NCBI GenBank assembly: GCA_023415305.1
Contig: JAEZKZ010000039.1
Location: 18,121-82,120, forward strand
Direction: 5' to 3'
DNA: 64,000 nucleotides
Origin: Bacillota bacterium
GTDB taxonomy: Bacteria > Bacillota > Clostridia > Acetivibrionales > DSM-1351
Shown: one piece after another, positions 62,894 through 64,000 of the stretch
How the letters are laid out: each line of letters starts with the position of its first letter
Numbering within the stretch: the stretch's first letter is position 1
The notes under the pieces: model-generated
Database searches by the model: none
Told to the model about the DNA's origin: nothing
The model's input: only the letters and a program-made list of their open reading frames with translations
Position numbers and translations under genes: made by a program

Positions 62894-63769
62894 ATGAAAG
62901 ATTACATTGTACGTGTTACCGCTGCAGAAGGTACTGTCAGAGGTTTTGCAGCCGTTACAACCGAGCTTGTTGACAAAGCCTCCAAAATACATGACTTATC
63001 ACCTATAGCTACTGCAGCTTTGGGAAGGACTTTAACAGCTGCTGGAATGATGTCCAGAATGCTTAAAAATGATAAAGATAAGTTAACCATCCAGATAAAG
63101 GGGGATGGGCCGCTGGGAGGCGTAGTAGTAGCTTCGGATTCCAAGGCTAATGTCAGAGGCTATGTCCACAATCCAAGTGTGGAGCTGCCCTTAAATGAGA
63201 GAGGAAAGCTTGATATACGCACAGCAATGGGTTATGGTTACATTAATGTTATTAAGGATATGGGTCTTAAAGAGCCATATATTGGTTTTGCTGATCTGGT
63301 TTCGGGGGAAATAGCTGATGACCTTACCTACTATTTTGCAACCTCAGAACAGGTTCCGTCAACTGTAGCTCTGGGTGTGCTGGTGAATAAGGATGGTGTA
63401 ACAAGCGCTGGTGGTTTCATAATCCAGCTAATGCCCGGAGCAGAAGAAGAAACGGTTGAAAAGCTGGAAAAGAGGTTAATAGGCTTTCCATCCATTTCAA
63501 AGCTTCTTTCTGAGGGTTCCACACCGGAACAGATTCTTAATATGCTTTTGGAGGATATGAACCCAAAAGTAATTGAAAAGGTACCAACCAGCTTTACCTG
63601 TAATTGTTCCAGGGACAGGATGGAGAGAAATCTTATCAGCATCGGAAAGGAAGATTTATTGGAGATTCTCGAAGATGGAAAAGGTGCAGAACTTCAGTGT
63701 CATTTTTGTAATGAAAAATACAATTTTACACACGAGGATATTGAGAAGCTGTTAAAGGAAAATACCTAG
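62894..63769 (+). CDS. hslO: Redox-regulated chaperone Hsp33
   Basis: A 291-residue chaperone activated by oxidation. The zinc-binding cysteines are in TCNCSRDR (CxC) and QCHFCNEKY (CxxC) near the C-terminus, as required. The N-terminal domain (VRVTAAEGTVRGFAAVTTEL) is typical. The ATG follows GGAGGGAATT; a longer frame upstream covers the cold-shock terminator. Confidence 0.96.
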   Translation: MKDYIVRVTAAEGTVRGFAAVTTELVDKASKIHDLSPIATAALGRTLTAAGMMSRMLKNDKDKLTIQIKGDGPLGGVVVASDSKANVRGYVHNPSVELPLNERGKLDIRTAMGYGYINVIKDMGLKEPYIGFADLVSGEIADDLTYYFATSEQVPSTVALGVLVNKDGVTSAGGFIIQLMPGAEEETVEKLEKRLIGFPSISKLLSEGSTPEQILNMLLEDMNPKVIEKVPTSFTCNCSRDRMERNLISIGKEDLLEILEDGKGAELQCHFCNEKYNFTHEDIEKLLKENT

Positions 63770-63881
63770 ACATAACATAAAAAATTAGTATTATAAAAGT
63801 TAATAAATGGCGATTTTTAAAGTATTACAGAGATTTTGAACGCCTGTCTATAATAATTTTAAAAAAAAAGCAAAAATGTTA

Positions 63882-63910
63882 TTGACTTTATACTATAAGT
63901 TGTATATACT
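63882..63910 (+). promoter_or_regulatory. Promoter of the tRNA gene
   Basis: TTGACT, a 17-bp spacer and TATACT, about 28 bp before the tRNA, as expected for a stable RNA operon. Confidence 0.7.
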
Positions 63911-63938
63911 ATCAATTGTCGCTCACGGAAATAACCTT

Positions 63939-64000
63939 GGGAGCTTAGCTCAGCTGGGAGAGCATCTGCCTTACAAGCAGAGGGTCATAGGTTCGAGCCC
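63939..64000 (+). tRNA. tRNA-Val (UAC), cut by the window end
   Basis: Positions 1-62 of a tRNA: acceptor GGGAGCT, D arm GCTC...GAGC, anticodon stem TCTGC/GCAGA with loop CTTACAA (anticodon TAC), variable GGGTC, and most of the T arm ATAGG TTCGAGC. The 3' end is outside the window. Other tRNA genes may follow. Confidence 0.97.

Overview
The window looks like the chromosome of a low-GC, endospore-forming, motile Firmicute of class Clostridia. The evidence is AT-rich intergenic DNA, strong GGAGG ribosome sites, frequent TTG and GTG starts, an SspF-like spore protein, a Spo0E-type phosphatase, CheD and CheX chemotaxis proteins, and a MazEF pair directly after alr as in other Firmicutes. A placement near the cellulolytic clostridia (Ruminiclostridium group) is an inference from the overall character only. 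There is no phage, insertion sequence or CRISPR array; this is mostly ordinary chromosome with dense signalling content and several unusual intergenic repeats.

Layout. 0-8 kb (minus strand): an extracellular-polysaccharide locus with a pyruvyl-transferase-like protein, a Wzx flippase, an FrhB-like iron-sulfur flavoprotein, a GT2 glycosyltransferase, a DUF4330 protein and a Wzy/O-antigen-ligase-like protein. 8-13 kb: a coiled-coil protein, the NAD(P)HX repair enzyme Nnr, alanine racemase and MazEF. 13-17 kb: a secreted coiled-coil protein, a membrane-anchored FAD-type oxidoreductase predicted to face outward, and a TagA/WecG glycosyltransferase. 17-21 kb: a three-gene polar amino-acid ABC importer and a YitT protein.

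21-43 kb is a sensory island. It holds an MCP, a histidine kinase with an ABC-type periplasmic sensor and its AraC-type response regulator, a PAS-GGDEF-EAL protein, a second MCP with a Spo0E-like phosphatase, then cheY-cheA-cheW-MCP-cheR-cheB-cheD-hybrid kinase-response regulator, and cheX. 43-54 kb (minus strand) is arginine and carbamoyl-phosphate synthesis: argC-argB, a PilZ c-di-GMP receptor, argD-carA-carB, argF and an acetyltransferase. ArgR-like operators overlap the -35 boxes of argC, argD and argF. 54-64 kb holds an MsmX/UgpC-type sugar-import ATPase, a CdaR-type regulator, ftsE-ftsX with an EnvC-like M23 hydrolase and a CtpB-like protease, an SspF-like spore protein, a methyltransferase, a cold-shock protein, Hsp33 and the start of a tRNA-Val.

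The least ordinary signals lie between genes: a dispersed leader element seen four times upstream of GGAGGTTAATATG starts (two copies share an exact 36-bp block carrying an anti-Shine-Dalgarno sequence), a 234-bp nested palindrome between carB and argF, and stop-codon-rich 7-bp and 10-bp tandem repeats beside genes. An AUU start codon for a methyltransferase and a 15-codon leader peptide before mazE are also worth testing. No wholly new multi-gene system was proven; the leader element is the best candidate for something undescribed.
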